DNA of 41,603 nucleotides from NCBI GenBank assembly GCA_900554515.1, contig USHN01000008.1, positions 1 to 41,603 of the forward strand, written 5' to 3'. This document shows, piece after piece, positions 32,567 through 41,363 of the stretch. Under the pieces are notes generated by a model. That model was given only the letters and a program-made list of their open reading frames with translations, was not told where the DNA came from and made no database searches. Every line of letters begins with the position of its first letter. Position 1 is the stretch's first letter. The translations under genes were made by a program, and so were the position numbers. This stretch comes from an uncultured Acidaminococcus sp. Lineage in GTDB: Bacteria; Bacillota; Negativicutes; Acidaminococcales; Acidaminococcaceae.

Positions 32567-34402
32567 ATGAACGAAGCCATCAAGGAAACGCTTCAGGTGC
32601 TGCCCAACGCACCTGGCGTGTATATCATGCATGATGCGGCGGGTAAAGTGATCTATGTGGGCAAAGCGATTATCTTAAAAAATCGTGTTCGCAGCTATTT
32701 CCGCCGGGCCAGCCAGGCGTCTGCCAAAGTCCGGGCCATCAATGCCCATGTTGCCTCTATTGAGACCATTGTCACGGCCAGTGAAATGGAAGCGCTGATT
32801 TTAGAGTGCAACCTGATCAAAAAATATCGCCCCCGTTACAACATAGACCTGAAGGACGATAAGACCTACCCCTATTTAAAAATTACGGTGGGCGAAGCGT
32901 ATCCCCGCATGGTGCTCACCCGCAGGGTGCTGAAGGACGGCGCCCGCTATTATGGGCCTTTTGCCGATGCAGGGGCCCTGCGGGACACTATGAAATTGAT
33001 TTACAGCATGTTCCCGCTGCGGCACTGCCGAAATCTGGCGGCACAAAAACGCCCCTGTCTCCAATACCATCTCCACCGCTGTATAGCACCCTGTACCGGT
33101 AAGGTAGCGGTGAGCGACTATAAGCAGCTGGTGGACCAGGTATTACTGCTTTTGGACGGCAAGGTGGAGCAGCTGGAAAAAGAACTGAAGAAAAAGATGC
33201 TGGAAGCCTCGGAGCAAATGGAATACGAACAGGCCGCACATTACCGGGACTTTCTGCAAAGCTTAGAAAAACTGGCGCAGCAGCAAAAAGCTACTACGGA
33301 CGGAGGAGACCGGGACGTAGTGGGCTTGTACCAAAATGATTCCGGTGTGAACATGCAGGTGTTTTTCATCCGGGGCGGCAAAATATTGGGCCGGGACAGC
33401 TTCTTTCTGGATCAGGAAGTGGGAGAAGAGGCTGGCGAAATCCTGAGCAGTTTTTTGCAGCAGTATTATGGGGAGGACCATCGCCCACCCCGGGAGATTT
33501 TGGTCAGCCTTGGCCTTGAGGATAAAGAGCGTATTCTTTTGGAACAATGGATGACACAGCTAACGGATAAACCCGTTCATATCCTTTTGCCACAGCGGGG
33601 ACTGAAACGGGACCTGGTAAAAATGGCGGAGCAGAACGGACGGAAAAACCTGGAAGAACGGCTCCGCCGGGGGCATGCTGATTTGCGGACAGGCCTGGAT
33701 GCAGCCGAGGACTTACAAAAAGCCATTGGACTGACTAAGCCCATTGATCGCATGGACTGCTTTGATATTTCCCACAACCAGGGGAGTGAAACCGTGGCGT
33801 CTATGGTGGTATTCCGTGATGGATTGCCCAGCAAAAAAGATTACCGCCGATATAAATTAAAATCCACGGAAGGAAAACCTGACGACTTTAAGTCCATGCA
33901 GGAAGTGGTGTACCGCCGCTACAAAGATCTGGAAGACCTGCCTACTTTGATTATTATTGACGGAGGAAAAGGGCAGCTCAGCTCTGCCTGCGAGGTCATC
34001 CGAGGCCTGGGTATCGGAGCGGAGGACGTGATGGTAGTAGGCCTTGCCAAACGGGAAGAAGAAATCTTCAAAGAGGGGGCTCATACCAGTATTTTACTGG
34101 ATAAAATGTCCCCGGCCCTGCACCTCATCCAGCATATCCGGGATGAAGCCCACCGCTTTGCTATTACCTATCACCGGAAACGGCTGCGCAAGCATAATAT
34201 GGTATCCGTGCTGGATCATTTAGAAGGCATGGGGCCCAAACGCCGGGCAAAATTGTGGGAACGCTTTGGCAGCCTGGACGCCATGAAACAGGCAACGATA
34301 GAGGAACTGGCCGCAGTCCAGGGCATGAACCGGGTAGTTGCTGAACGTGTTCATACGTTCTTGCAGGGCAATCTTTTGAAGAAAACGGACTTGATTCAAT
34401 AG
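32567..34402 (+). CDS. uvrC: Excinuclease ABC subunit C
   Basis: A 611-residue dual-incision nuclease. It has an N-terminal GIY-YIG domain (GVYIMHDAAGKVIYVGKA), a Cys-rich segment (CRNLAAQKRPCLQYHLHRC), a UVR motif (QMEYEQAAHYRDFLQ), the RNase H-like 5'-incision domain (CFDISHNQG; IDGGKGQLS) and C-terminal helix-hairpin-helix pairs (LEGMGPKRRAKLWERFGS; VQGMNRVVAERV). It starts 4 bp after uvrA with only a weak ribosome binding site (TAGGA), so translation probably depends on uvrA translation. It completes a contiguous uvrB-uvrA-uvrC operon. The rubredoxin promoter overlaps its last codons. Confidence 0.97.
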   Translation: MNEAIKETLQVLPNAPGVYIMHDAAGKVIYVGKAIILKNRVRSYFRRASQASAKVRAINAHVASIETIVTASEMEALILECNLIKKYRPRYNIDLKDDKTYPYLKITVGEAYPRMVLTRRVLKDGARYYGPFADAGALRDTMKLIYSMFPLRHCRNLAAQKRPCLQYHLHRCIAPCTGKVAVSDYKQLVDQVLLLLDGKVEQLEKELKKKMLEASEQMEYEQAAHYRDFLQSLEKLAQQQKATTDGGDRDVVGLYQNDSGVNMQVFFIRGGKILGRDSFFLDQEVGEEAGEILSSFLQQYYGEDHRPPREILVSLGLEDKERILLEQWMTQLTDKPVHILLPQRGLKRDLVKMAEQNGRKNLEERLRRGHADLRTGLDAAEDLQKAIGLTKPIDRMDCFDISHNQGSETVASMVVFRDGLPSKKDYRRYKLKSTEGKPDDFKSMQEVVYRRYKDLEDLPTLIIIDGGKGQLSSACEVIRGLGIGAEDVMVVGLAKREEEIFKEGAHTSILLDKMSPALHLIQHIRDEAHRFAITYHRKRLRKHNMVSVLDHLEGMGPKRRAKLWERFGSLDAMKQATIEELAAVQGMNRVVAERVHTFLQGNLLKKTDLIQ

Positions 34403-34419
34403 GGAACTTTTGGTATACT
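34391..34419 (+). promoter_or_regulatory. Rubredoxin promoter
   Basis: TTGATT (34391-34396), 17-bp spacer, TATACT (34414-34419) with a TG extension. It overlaps the 3' end of uvrC. Confidence 0.65.
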
Positions 34420-34462
34420 AACAAAAGTCAATTCAAAATTAATCTAAGGGGAGGCAAAAACG

Positions 34463-34621
34463 ATGAAAAAATATGTTTGCGATGTATGCGGCTATGAATA
34501 TGATCCTGCAGTGGGAGATCCTGAACACGGTATTGCTCCGGGCACAGCCTTTGAAGATTTGCCGGATGACTGGACCTGCCCTATCTGTGGTGTAGGCAAA
34601 GATCAATTCTCTGAAGCATAA
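34463..34621 (+). CDS. Rubredoxin
   Basis: A 52-residue one-iron electron carrier. The four cysteine ligands are in the standard two knuckles: CDVCGY (C6, C9) and CPICGV (C39, C42). The core aromatic and acidic pattern is also present: YEYDPAVGDPEHGIAPGTAF and DLPDDWTCP. Family members pass electrons to rubrerythrin, superoxide reductase or flavoproteins in anaerobes, helping remove oxygen or peroxide. The gene has its own promoter (34391-34419), an AAGGGGAGG ribosome binding site and its own terminator, so it is monocistronic. No reductase partner lies next to it. Confidence 0.96.
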   Translation: MKKYVCDVCGYEYDPAVGDPEHGIAPGTAFEDLPDDWTCPICGVGKDQFSEA

Positions 34622-34633
34622 CCTAAAAGATTC

Positions 34634-34663
34634 GCCGCCGCACTTTTTGTGGCGGCCTTTTTT
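34634..34663 (+). terminator. Rubredoxin terminator
   Basis: GC-rich stem GCCGCCGCAC (34634-34643) / GTGGCGGC (34649-34656) with a two-base bulge and TTTTT loop, followed by CTTTTTT. Confidence 0.85.
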
Positions 34664-34686
34664 ATAGAACAGGTAAGGAGATTTTT

Positions 34687-35499
34687 ATGTCGTTAAAAAT
34701 GATTGCCATGGATATGGATGGGACGCTGCTGGATGGAAAGAAAAATGTTGCCCCGGAAGATTGCGCTGCGGTAAAAAAGGCCATTGCAGCCGGCTTTTAT
34801 GTCACGCTGGCCACCGGAAGAATGTACCGCAGCGCCCAGCCCTATGCCAAAAAATTGGGAATTACCCATCCGCTGGTGACCTATAATGGGGCGCTTATTA
34901 AAGACCCGGTAACTGGAAAAGAGCTGGGGCAGTTTCCTCTGGCGAAGGATATTGCCCAGCGGGTGATAGCACTTTGCCGCCGCAACGGCGTGTATGTCCA
35001 GGCCTATGTGCATGACACCTTGTGGTGCTATGAAGATTGTGAAGAGGTCCGGTACTATGCCAAGCTCTCCCGGGTACCTTACGAAGTGAAGGGCGATGCT
35101 ATGCTACAGCTGCCGGATGATCCCCATAAACTGCTGGTCATGACAGACCGTGTAGGGGAATGGAGAACTAAACTTTTGGCGGCCTTTCCGGAAAAAGTCA
35201 AGATCGTCAGCTCGGCCAAAGGCTTTTTGGAAATTACCGCCCCTGGCACCAACAAGTGGCGTGCCTTGCAGCTGCTGGCCCGCCAGGAAAATATAAAAGA
35301 CGAAGAAATTCTGTGTATGGGAGATTCGGACAATGACCTGGAAATGATCCGCCACTGCGGCTTGGGCGTCGCTATGGGAAATGCGGATACAGCCGTACGG
35401 GAAGCATCCAAAGTGGTAACGGCAACCAATGAAAACCATGGGGTATCTCTGCTTCTTAACCAAATCCTCACAAAGCAGATACAAGTTCCTGAGGGCTAA
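34687..35499 (+). CDS. Cof-type HAD-IIB phosphatase
   Basis: A 270-residue HAD-superfamily hydrolase of the Cof/YidA subgroup. Motif I is MDMDGTLLD (nucleophile Asp 9, acid Asp 11), motif II ATGR, motif III Lys in the NKWRAL region, and motif IV GDSDNDLEMI, with a C2-type cap (about residues 85-190). These enzymes dephosphorylate sugar phosphates or other small metabolites; the substrate is not predictable. AAGGAG lies 6 bp before the ATG. It lies between rubredoxin and the rapZ operon, each with its own promoter. Confidence 0.9.
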   Translation: MSLKMIAMDMDGTLLDGKKNVAPEDCAAVKKAIAAGFYVTLATGRMYRSAQPYAKKLGITHPLVTYNGALIKDPVTGKELGQFPLAKDIAQRVIALCRRNGVYVQAYVHDTLWCYEDCEEVRYYAKLSRVPYEVKGDAMLQLPDDPHKLLVMTDRVGEWRTKLLAAFPEKVKIVSSAKGFLEITAPGTNKWRALQLLARQENIKDEEILCMGDSDNDLEMIRHCGLGVAMGNADTAVREASKVVTATNENHGVSLLLNQILTKQIQVPEG

Positions 35500-35502
35500 G
35501 TG

Positions 35503-35511
35503 TGGTATAAT
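35503..35511 (+). promoter_or_regulatory. Extended -10 promoter of rapZ-yvcK-whiA
   Basis: TGGTATAAT, a perfect -10 with TG extension, just after the HAD gene stop and about 40 bp before the rapZ start. Confidence 0.55.
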
Positions 35512-35551
35512 AAAAAAATCATGGAGAAAAAAATTAACGGGGGCGATGACA

Positions 35552-36412
35552 ATGGGTAGGACCTTATTGATAACCGGAATGAGTGGCGCAGGCAAGACTC
35601 AGGTCATGCGCACACTGGAAGATCTGGGATACTTCTGCGTGGATAACCTGCCCCCTATGTTTATTCCCAAATTTATCGAACTTTGTCTCCAAAATAAAAA
35701 TACCAGTGCGCCCCTGGCTTTGGTGGTGGATATCCGGGGTGGCGAATTCTTTGAGGATTTTGCCAAGGTGCTGGATACCTTAAAACAGCAAAGCATTCCG
35801 TTTTCCCTGCTGTTTTTGGATGCAGATGATGCTACGCTGGTGAGGCGCTACAAAGAGACCCGCCGGCGGCATCCTCTGGCTGGACCACAAGGCCTTAGCG
35901 CAGACATTGCCCGGGAACGGGAGATTTTGAGCCCGGTGCGGTGCCGCGCCACCACGCTGATTGATACGTCCAAGACTACTACTAAGGAGCTGCGGCAGAA
36001 AATCATCCACCTCTACGGCAAAGGCGGCGTTCTACCCCCAATGAATATTGTGGTGGAAAGCTTTGGGTTTAAATACGGGACACCGTTAGACTGCGATATG
36101 ATGTTTGATGTGCGGTTTTTGCCCAATCCATTTTATGTCCCAGAGCTGAAAAATCTCTGCGGCAACGATGAACCCGTGATCAAGTATATTGAAAAGCAGC
36201 CTGTGACCCAGGAATTTCTCAAACGGTTCTTTTCCCTGGTGGAATTTCTCCTGCCCCAATACGTGGAAGAGGGCAAAAGTTCCCTATTAATCGGCGTGGG
36301 ATGCACAGGCGGACGCCACCGCAGCGTGTATGTGGCCAACGTTCTGGGGGACTTTATCAAAAAGCAAGGGTACGGGGCCCAGGTCCTGCATCGGGATCTG
36401 ATTAAAAAATAA
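35552..36412 (+). CDS. rapZ: RapZ/YvcJ family nucleotide-binding protein
   Basis: 286 residues. The P-loop GMSGAGKT (9-16) is followed by the family's GYFCVDNLPP, a second kinase-like segment, and the C-terminal RNA- or metabolite-binding domain with IGVGCTGGRHRSVYVA and VLHRDL. RapZ in enterobacteria is an RNA adaptor for glucosamine-6-phosphate homeostasis; in Bacillota the homologue YvcJ is a GTP/ATP-binding protein. ATG 35552 is preferred because GGGGG lies 8 bp upstream; ATG 35546 is too close. It heads the conserved rapZ-yvcK-whiA cluster. Confidence 0.95.
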   Translation: MGRTLLITGMSGAGKTQVMRTLEDLGYFCVDNLPPMFIPKFIELCLQNKNTSAPLALVVDIRGGEFFEDFAKVLDTLKQQSIPFSLLFLDADDATLVRRYKETRRRHPLAGPQGLSADIAREREILSPVRCRATTLIDTSKTTTKELRQKIIHLYGKGGVLPPMNIVVESFGFKYGTPLDCDMMFDVRFLPNPFYVPELKNLCGNDEPVIKYIEKQPVTQEFLKRFFSLVEFLLPQYVEEGKSSLLIGVGCTGGRHRSVYVANVLGDFIKKQGYGAQVLHRDLIKK

Positions 36413-36427
36413 TAGGAGCGGTTGCAT

Positions 36428-37816
36428 ATGAAATGGATAAAGTGGTTGTACCCGGGCCTGAATCTGAAGCGATGGCTGTTTTTATTCGCCCTCGGAACGA
36501 TTCTCGCCTGCGTAGGGGTCACTTTAATCTTTAATTATCAGTTTGTGGGGCTGATCGAGTCCCTTGTGTTTACCTTCGTAAATTTTGTGGGCGGGGAATT
36601 TTACCAATCCACCATCATCACTATGGGCTTTGGCTGTGTGGTGGCCGGGATTGTTTTCATGTTTATGGGAGCTGCCCACGTGGTAAAAACGGTGATTCAC
36701 GCCGTAATGCCAGGGGAAAAGGAATCACTGCGGGAGCTGATCTTCAGCCAGCAGAAATTGCACAATGGGCCCAAAGTCGTGGTTATTGGCGGCGGGACTG
36801 GGTTGTCGGTTCTTTTGCGGGGAATCAAGCTCATCACCAACAATACTACTGCTGTGGTTACCGCTGCGGACAATGGAGGCTCTTCCGGCCGTTTACGGAA
36901 AGAACTGGGCATTATTCCTCCCGGGGATATGCGTAACTGCCTGGTAGCCCTGTCCGATACGGAACCTTTGATGGAAAAAGCCCTGCAGTACCGGTTCCAG
37001 GACAACAGCACCCTGAACGGTCATAACCTGGGGAACCTTTTTATTGCAGCCATGAGCAGCGTGGAAGGCGGAGATATGGAAGCGGGAATTGCCGCAGCCT
37101 GTGAAATCTTAAAAGTGCGGGGGCATGTATGGCCCAATACCACAGAAAATATCCAGCTGAAAGCTATCATGGACGACGGCAGCACGGTGATCGGGGAAAC
37201 ATCCATTACTGACAGTCCTCGTAAGATTACCAGGCTCTTAACGGAACCGGAATCGCCTAAGGCGTCCCAGCGGGCAGTGGACGCCATTTTAAAAGCGGAT
37301 GCCATTATCCTGGGTCCGGGTAGCCTGTATACCAGTGTGCTGGCCAGCCTGGTCGTACCCGGCATCCGGGATGCAGTGGTAAAATCCAAAGCCGTAAAAA
37401 TTTACGTCTGCAACGTGATGACCCAGCCCGGAGAAACTGACGGCTACGGCGCCTATGAACATGTACAGGCCATTATCAAGCATATGGGCTGCCAGTGCCT
37501 GGACTATGTGGTGGTGAATGAGCAGCAGGCCAGCCCGGAACAGATTGCCAACTATAAACAAAAAGGATCCATGCCGGTGACACCGGACGTAGAAAAAATT
37601 GAACAGCTGGGCATTGACTGTGTACCCGCCAAACTGCTGAATGACAGTGACCTGGTACGGCATAATCCGTTGAAACTGGCCAAAACCATCATTGCCCTGA
37701 TCTACCGACTGAAATTGTTTGGCAAGGGGATTCGCTTCTTTGATTATTTCTTTGCCCGGCAGACCATGCAGGACCTTCATAAAAACGCTAAAAAGCAGCA
37801 ACAGGAGCACGGGTGA
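36428..37816 (+). CDS. yvcK: YvcK/GlmR-type protein with N-terminal membrane domain
   Basis: 462 residues. The C-terminal 350 residues are the YvcK/CofD-like fold: VVVIGGGTGLSVLLRG (nucleotide-binding, GGGTG at 121-125), TAADNGGSSGRLR, PGDMRNCLVAL, NGHNLGNLF and GPGSLYTSVL. In B. subtilis this protein binds UDP-GlcNAc and steers carbon into cell-wall precursors. Unlike the soluble B. subtilis protein of about 320 residues, this one has about 110 extra N-terminal residues with two hydrophobic helices (about 16-36 and 63-86), which would anchor it to the membrane. TAGGAG precedes ATG 36428. It lies between rapZ and whiA. Confidence 0.93.
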   Translation: MKWIKWLYPGLNLKRWLFLFALGTILACVGVTLIFNYQFVGLIESLVFTFVNFVGGEFYQSTIITMGFGCVVAGIVFMFMGAAHVVKTVIHAVMPGEKESLRELIFSQQKLHNGPKVVVIGGGTGLSVLLRGIKLITNNTTAVVTAADNGGSSGRLRKELGIIPPGDMRNCLVALSDTEPLMEKALQYRFQDNSTLNGHNLGNLFIAAMSSVEGGDMEAGIAAACEILKVRGHVWPNTTENIQLKAIMDDGSTVIGETSITDSPRKITRLLTEPESPKASQRAVDAILKADAIILGPGSLYTSVLASLVVPGIRDAVVKSKAVKIYVCNVMTQPGETDGYGAYEHVQAIIKHMGCQCLDYVVVNEQQASPEQIANYKQKGSMPVTPDVEKIEQLGIDCVPAKLLNDSDLVRHNPLKLAKTIIALIYRLKLFGKGIRFFDYFFARQTMQDLHKNAKKQQQEHG

Positions 37817-37817
37817 T

Positions 37818-38747
37818 ATGTCCTTTTCCAGTGATGTAAAAAATGAGATCGCCCGCCTGGAAGGGGAAAACCGGGGAAGTGAAAAGGCGGAATTGTTTGG
37901 TCTTTTGCGGATCAGCGGGTCTGTATCCCTCTCTGGCCGCAAAGTGGGGATTCACTTTACCACAGAAAATGCGGCACTTGCCAGGCGGGTGCTGCGGCTT
38001 CTGAAAAATAATTTTCCTGTCCAGACGGAAGTGATTGTGACCCGGAGTACCCGGCTTAAGAAAAACAATCGTTACCAGGTCCACGTGCTTCCCAGCGATG
38101 AAGCAAGGACAGCTTTGCGGCATCTCCATTTGCTGACGCCTTTGGAGGCGGCGGGGAAACTGTTGCTGAAAACCGAGCGGGAGAAACGGTCTTTTCTCCG
38201 AGGCGTGTTCCTTGCGGGGGGCTCTGTAAATAAGCCGCTTAGCGACTACCATCTGGAACTGATCTGTGACAGCCTGGACTTGGCGCAATTTGTCCAAAAG
38301 ATTATGAAGGGATTTGGCCTGCCAACCCGGATTGTGGACCGCAAAAATTCTTATATTGCGTATCTCAAAGAAGGAAACGCCATAGGGGAGTTTCTCCAGC
38401 TGATCGGTGCCCATACCGCCTACCTGGAGTTTGAAAATGTGCGGGTGCTGAAAGATATGCGCAATAAAGTAAACCGCCAGGTAAACTGTGAAACTGCCAA
38501 TTTGAATAAAGTCGTCCGAACGGCTATGCGCCAGATTGAAGCCATTGACCTGATTGAAAAGGAACATGGCCTGAGTACCTTGCCAGAAACCCTGCAAGAA
38601 GCTGCCAGATTGCGGAAGCAACATCGGGATTTGTCCGTGGGGGAATTGGCGGCCCTGACAGAAGATCATGTGGGCAAAAGCGGATTTAACCACCGCCTGA
38701 AAAACTTGGAAGCGCTGGCGGAAAAAATAAGGGGAGAGCATTCATGA
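37818..38747 (+). CDS. whiA: WhiA DNA-binding protein
   Basis: A 309-residue WhiA homologue. It has an N-terminal SSDVKNEIARLE start, a degenerate LAGLIDADG homing-endonuclease fold (FLRGVFLAGGSVNKP, YHLELIC), and a C-terminal helix-turn-helix (LSVGELAALTEDHVGKSGFNHRLKNLEAL, residues 272-300). WhiA controls sporulation in Streptomyces, and cell division or chromosome segregation in B. subtilis. It starts 1 bp after the yvcK stop with CAGGAG upstream, and its stop overlaps the next gene (ATGA). This is the conserved end of the rapZ-yvcK-whiA operon. Confidence 0.96.
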   Translation: MSFSSDVKNEIARLEGENRGSEKAELFGLLRISGSVSLSGRKVGIHFTTENAALARRVLRLLKNNFPVQTEVIVTRSTRLKKNNRYQVHVLPSDEARTALRHLHLLTPLEAAGKLLLKTEREKRSFLRGVFLAGGSVNKPLSDYHLELICDSLDLAQFVQKIMKGFGLPTRIVDRKNSYIAYLKEGNAIGEFLQLIGAHTAYLEFENVRVLKDMRNKVNRQVNCETANLNKVVRTAMRQIEAIDLIEKEHGLSTLPETLQEAARLRKQHRDLSVGELAALTEDHVGKSGFNHRLKNLEALAEKIRGEHS

Positions 38748-39595
38748 AAAAAATTGTACTGCTGCTGGCCGTACTGGCAGTATTGGGGGGCCTGGGATGG
38801 AAAGGCATGCAGCATGTGCAGCAGGACTTTCCCCGCTTCTGTGAGGAAACGGTGCCCATTTTTGCCTACCATCGGGTGGAACCGGGCCGGGAAGATCGGT
38901 ATACCCTTTCGCCCGCACAGTTTGATGCCCAGATGAAATACCTGAAGGAACAAGGCTGGACATCTATCTCCGTAGAAGACTATGCCAAAGGCCGGAAAGA
39001 GGGACGCACGTTCCACAAACAATGCATACTGCTGTTTGACGATGGGTATTTGGACAACCTGACCTATGCGGCGCCGATTATGAAAAAATATGGCTTTACC
39101 GGCAATACCTTTGTGGCCGTGAAATTTGAAGGCTGGCCGGGGTATCTGGACTGGTACCAATCCCATGCCCTTTTGCAGTACGGCTGGAAGCTGGGATCCC
39201 ATACGTATAACCACGAGCCCCTTACGACCCTTAGTAAAGAACAGGTGGATTACGAGCTTGCCCGCAGTATGGAGCATATGAAAGGGATCTACAATCCTGA
39301 GCATGGCATGGCCTTTTCCTATCCCAACGGGGAAAGCAATGCGGCCATCGCCCAGCAGGTCCAAAAAGCAGGGTATTGTGCTGCCATTTCCGGCAATCTG
39401 GGCGTCAATACGACGGCTACGCCCCTATGGCAGCTACGGCGGGTGAACGTATTCCGCCAGCATCCGGAAAATCTGGAGTGCTTCAAAAAAGAGTGGCAGC
39501 ACGCCCAGATTTTAAGTTATATTGCCACTACGGGCATTGATACGGACTGGCTGCTGCAAAAAGCCAAGTGGCTCAAGCATGCGGCAAGGTTGTAA
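38744..39595 (+). CDS. Membrane-anchored polysaccharide deacetylase (NodB fold)
   Basis: 283 residues with an N-terminal signal anchor (residues 1-19), so the domain acts outside the membrane. NodB motifs are motif 1 LLFDDGY (Asp 99 base, Asp 100 metal) and motif 2 GSHTYNH (metal ligands His 153 and His 157), with FSYPNGE as motif 3. The AYHRV start places it with PgaB/IcaB-like enzymes that remove acetyl groups from GlcNAc polymers or peptidoglycan. It overlaps whiA by ATGA, so it is translated with the envelope-linked yvcK operon. The substrate polymer is unknown. Confidence 0.9.
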   Translation: MKKIVLLLAVLAVLGGLGWKGMQHVQQDFPRFCEETVPIFAYHRVEPGREDRYTLSPAQFDAQMKYLKEQGWTSISVEDYAKGRKEGRTFHKQCILLFDDGYLDNLTYAAPIMKKYGFTGNTFVAVKFEGWPGYLDWYQSHALLQYGWKLGSHTYNHEPLTTLSKEQVDYELARSMEHMKGIYNPEHGMAFSYPNGESNAAIAQQVQKAGYCAAISGNLGVNTTATPLWQLRRVNVFRQHPENLECFKKEWQHAQILSYIATTGIDTDWLLQKAKWLKHAARL

Positions 39596-39612
39596 AAAAG
39601 TTGGGGAAATAC

Positions 39613-39641
39613 TTGCGTTATACCGGGAAACAATATAAAAT
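39613..39641 (+). promoter_or_regulatory. Candidate scfA promoter
   Basis: TTGCGT (39613-39618) and TAAAAT (39636-39641) with 17-bp spacing, upstream of a strong GAAGGGGG ribosome binding site. Confidence 0.4.
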
Positions 39642-39672
39642 AAGCATAAGATTATGAAGGGGGAACCATGCT

Positions 39673-39816
39673 ATGCTGAAAAGAATTAAAACCGTGAACA
39701 AAGAAATGCTGAAGAAAACCCTGAGAACCGGTGGCTGCGGAGAATGCCCCGCATCCTGTCAATCTGCCTGCAAAACTTCCTGCACGGTAGGCAATCAGGT
39801 TTGCGAAAAAGCATAG
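39673..39816 (+). CDS. scfA: SCIFF ranthipeptide precursor
   Basis: A 47-residue peptide of the six-cysteines-in-forty-five type. A basic leader (MLKRIKTVNKEMLKKTLRTG) is followed by a core with Cys at 22, 25, 29, 33, 37 and 44 and the near-invariant SCQSACKTSCTVGNQVC segment. The adjacent radical SAM/SPASM maturase forms thioether bonds from these cysteines, making a ranthipeptide. In clostridia the product has been linked to quorum-type regulation and metabolism, but its role is not settled. ATG 39673 is used; ATG 39668 is in another frame and stops at once. A terminator between precursor and maturase would keep the precursor more abundant. Confidence 0.95.
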   Translation: MLKRIKTVNKEMLKKTLRTGGCGECPASCQSACKTSCTVGNQVCEKA

Positions 39817-39833
39817 TTTTTGTGTGCGAACGA

Positions 39834-39866
39834 AGCTCCCTGCGCCCGTAGGGAGCTATTTTCTTT
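39834..39866 (+). terminator. Terminator/attenuator between scfA and scfB
   Basis: Perfect 8-bp stem AGCTCCCT (39834-39841) / AGGGAGCT (39850-39857), then ATTTTCTTTT. Partial readthrough would set the ratio of peptide to maturase. Confidence 0.8.
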
Positions 39867-39902
39867 TATAAATTGGAAACTCCAAGAAGGGCGGACACTA
39901 AG

Positions 39903-41330
39903 TTGGCTGAAAATACTACCTTGATTCATAGAATGCATTTGGATGATAACTATGTGGTACTGGATGTGAACAGCGGGGCTGTGCATATCGTGGACCCTAT
40001 GATTTATGATTTGCTTAGCGTTTACGACGGGAAAAATGCCGAGGAGACAAAAAAGCATTTTGCCGGGAAATACGCGGAAGAAAAACTGACAGAAGCCCTG
40101 GGAGAACTGCAGCTTCTGCAGCGGCAGCGGCTGTTGTTTTCTCCGGAATTTCCGGTGCCCGATACCTTTGCCTTTGAACCCGTGCTGAAATCTCTGTGCC
40201 TTTTGGTGGCCCACGATTGTAATTTGCGCTGCGGGTACTGTTTTGCCGATACCGGGGATTTTGGAGGCGGGCGCCTCTTAATGACAAAAGAAGTGGCAAA
40301 AAAAGCCGTGGAATTTGCCATCACCGGCAGCAAGAAGCGCCATAATCTGGAACTGGATCTTTTCGGCGGGGAACCGCTGATGAATATGCCCGTAGTGAAA
40401 TACATTGTGGAGTACGTGCGCAAACGGGAAAAAGAAACCGGGAAGGCCATTAAACTCACCTTGACCACCAATGGAACGTTGCTGACTGATGAAATCGTCA
40501 AGTTCCTCAATGACAACCAGGTCATGCTGGTCCTGTCCCTGGACGGCAGCAAAAAGACCCACGACAGGATGCGCCCCTATCCCGGACATCTGGGAAGCTA
40601 TGATGCGGCAGTAAAAGGGTTTAAAAAGCTGATTACCTCCCGCCATGGCAGAAACTATTATCTGCGGGGCACCTATACCCATTACAATCCCCATTTTGCC
40701 CAGGATGTACTGGCGATGCTGGACGTGGGCAGTGAGATTTCCATGGAACCCGTAGTGGGGACGACGGAACCCTGGGTACTCACGGAAGAAGACTGGCCTA
40801 TTTTGGATAAAGAATACGAAAAACTGGCGCGGGCGTATCTGGCCAAAAAACGGGCAGGGGAGGCTTTTGACTTTTTCCATTTCAACGTAGCGCTGGATAA
40901 CGGTCCCTGTGTGGCCAAGCGCCTGGCAGGCTGCGGCGCAGGGCACGAATATTACTGCATTACTGCCGATGGGGATATTTACCCCTGCCATCAGTTTGTG
41001 GGCCGGGAACGCTATAAAATGGGAACCCTGGATACCGGAATTGAAAAGAAAGAGATGGTGCAGGAATTCCGGCAGATGCACGTGATGAAAAAAGAAGAGT
41101 GCCGTACATGCTGGGCACGCTTTTTCTGCAGCGGCGGCTGCCATGCCAATGCGGATCTGGTCAATGGCACGATTGCAAAACCCTATGCCTACGGCTGCAA
41201 GATCCAGCGGAAACGCCTGGAAATGGCCATTATTCTTCAGGCCCTGCTTACCGAAGATGTCAAAGAAGGCGGAGCGGATCATCGTCCGGTGATTGATAAC
41301 TTCAAATTCCAAAAAGAAAGCGCTTCGTGA
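39903..41330 (+). CDS. scfB: SCIFF maturase, radical SAM/SPASM thioether-forming enzyme
   Basis: About 475 residues from TTG 39903; an in-frame TTG at 39873 lies against the terminator and lacks a ribosome binding site. The N-terminal 90 residues form the peptide-recognition (RRE-like) domain. The radical SAM motif CNLRCGYC follows, then GGEPLMN. The C-terminal SPASM part has the auxiliary-cluster cysteines in CGAGHEYYC, IYPCHQF, and CRTCWARFFCSGGC. It processes the peptide encoded at 39673-39816. It is the last gene before the parS/rRNA leader region. Confidence 0.95.
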   Translation: MAENTTLIHRMHLDDNYVVLDVNSGAVHIVDPMIYDLLSVYDGKNAEETKKHFAGKYAEEKLTEALGELQLLQRQRLLFSPEFPVPDTFAFEPVLKSLCLLVAHDCNLRCGYCFADTGDFGGGRLLMTKEVAKKAVEFAITGSKKRHNLELDLFGGEPLMNMPVVKYIVEYVRKREKETGKAIKLTLTTNGTLLTDEIVKFLNDNQVMLVLSLDGSKKTHDRMRPYPGHLGSYDAAVKGFKKLITSRHGRNYYLRGTYTHYNPHFAQDVLAMLDVGSEISMEPVVGTTEPWVLTEEDWPILDKEYEKLARAYLAKKRAGEAFDFFHFNVALDNGPCVAKRLAGCGAGHEYYCITADGDIYPCHQFVGRERYKMGTLDTGIEKKEMVQEFRQMHVMKKEECRTCWARFFCSGGCHANADLVNGTIAKPYAYGCKIQRKRLEMAIILQALLTEDVKEGGADHRPVIDNFKFQKESAS

Positions 41331-41363
41331 AATAATGCGAACTGGTGCATCCCCAAAATCCAC

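Noticed and set aside
37788..38741. Long antisense frame opposite whiA (317 residues)
   Set aside because: whiA is complete with both domains; the antisense frame has no start signal or domain.
40278..41363. Long antisense frame opposite scfB (361 residues)
   Set aside because: It is a shadow of the maturase gene, which carries all radical SAM and SPASM cysteines; no domain is visible in the antisense product.
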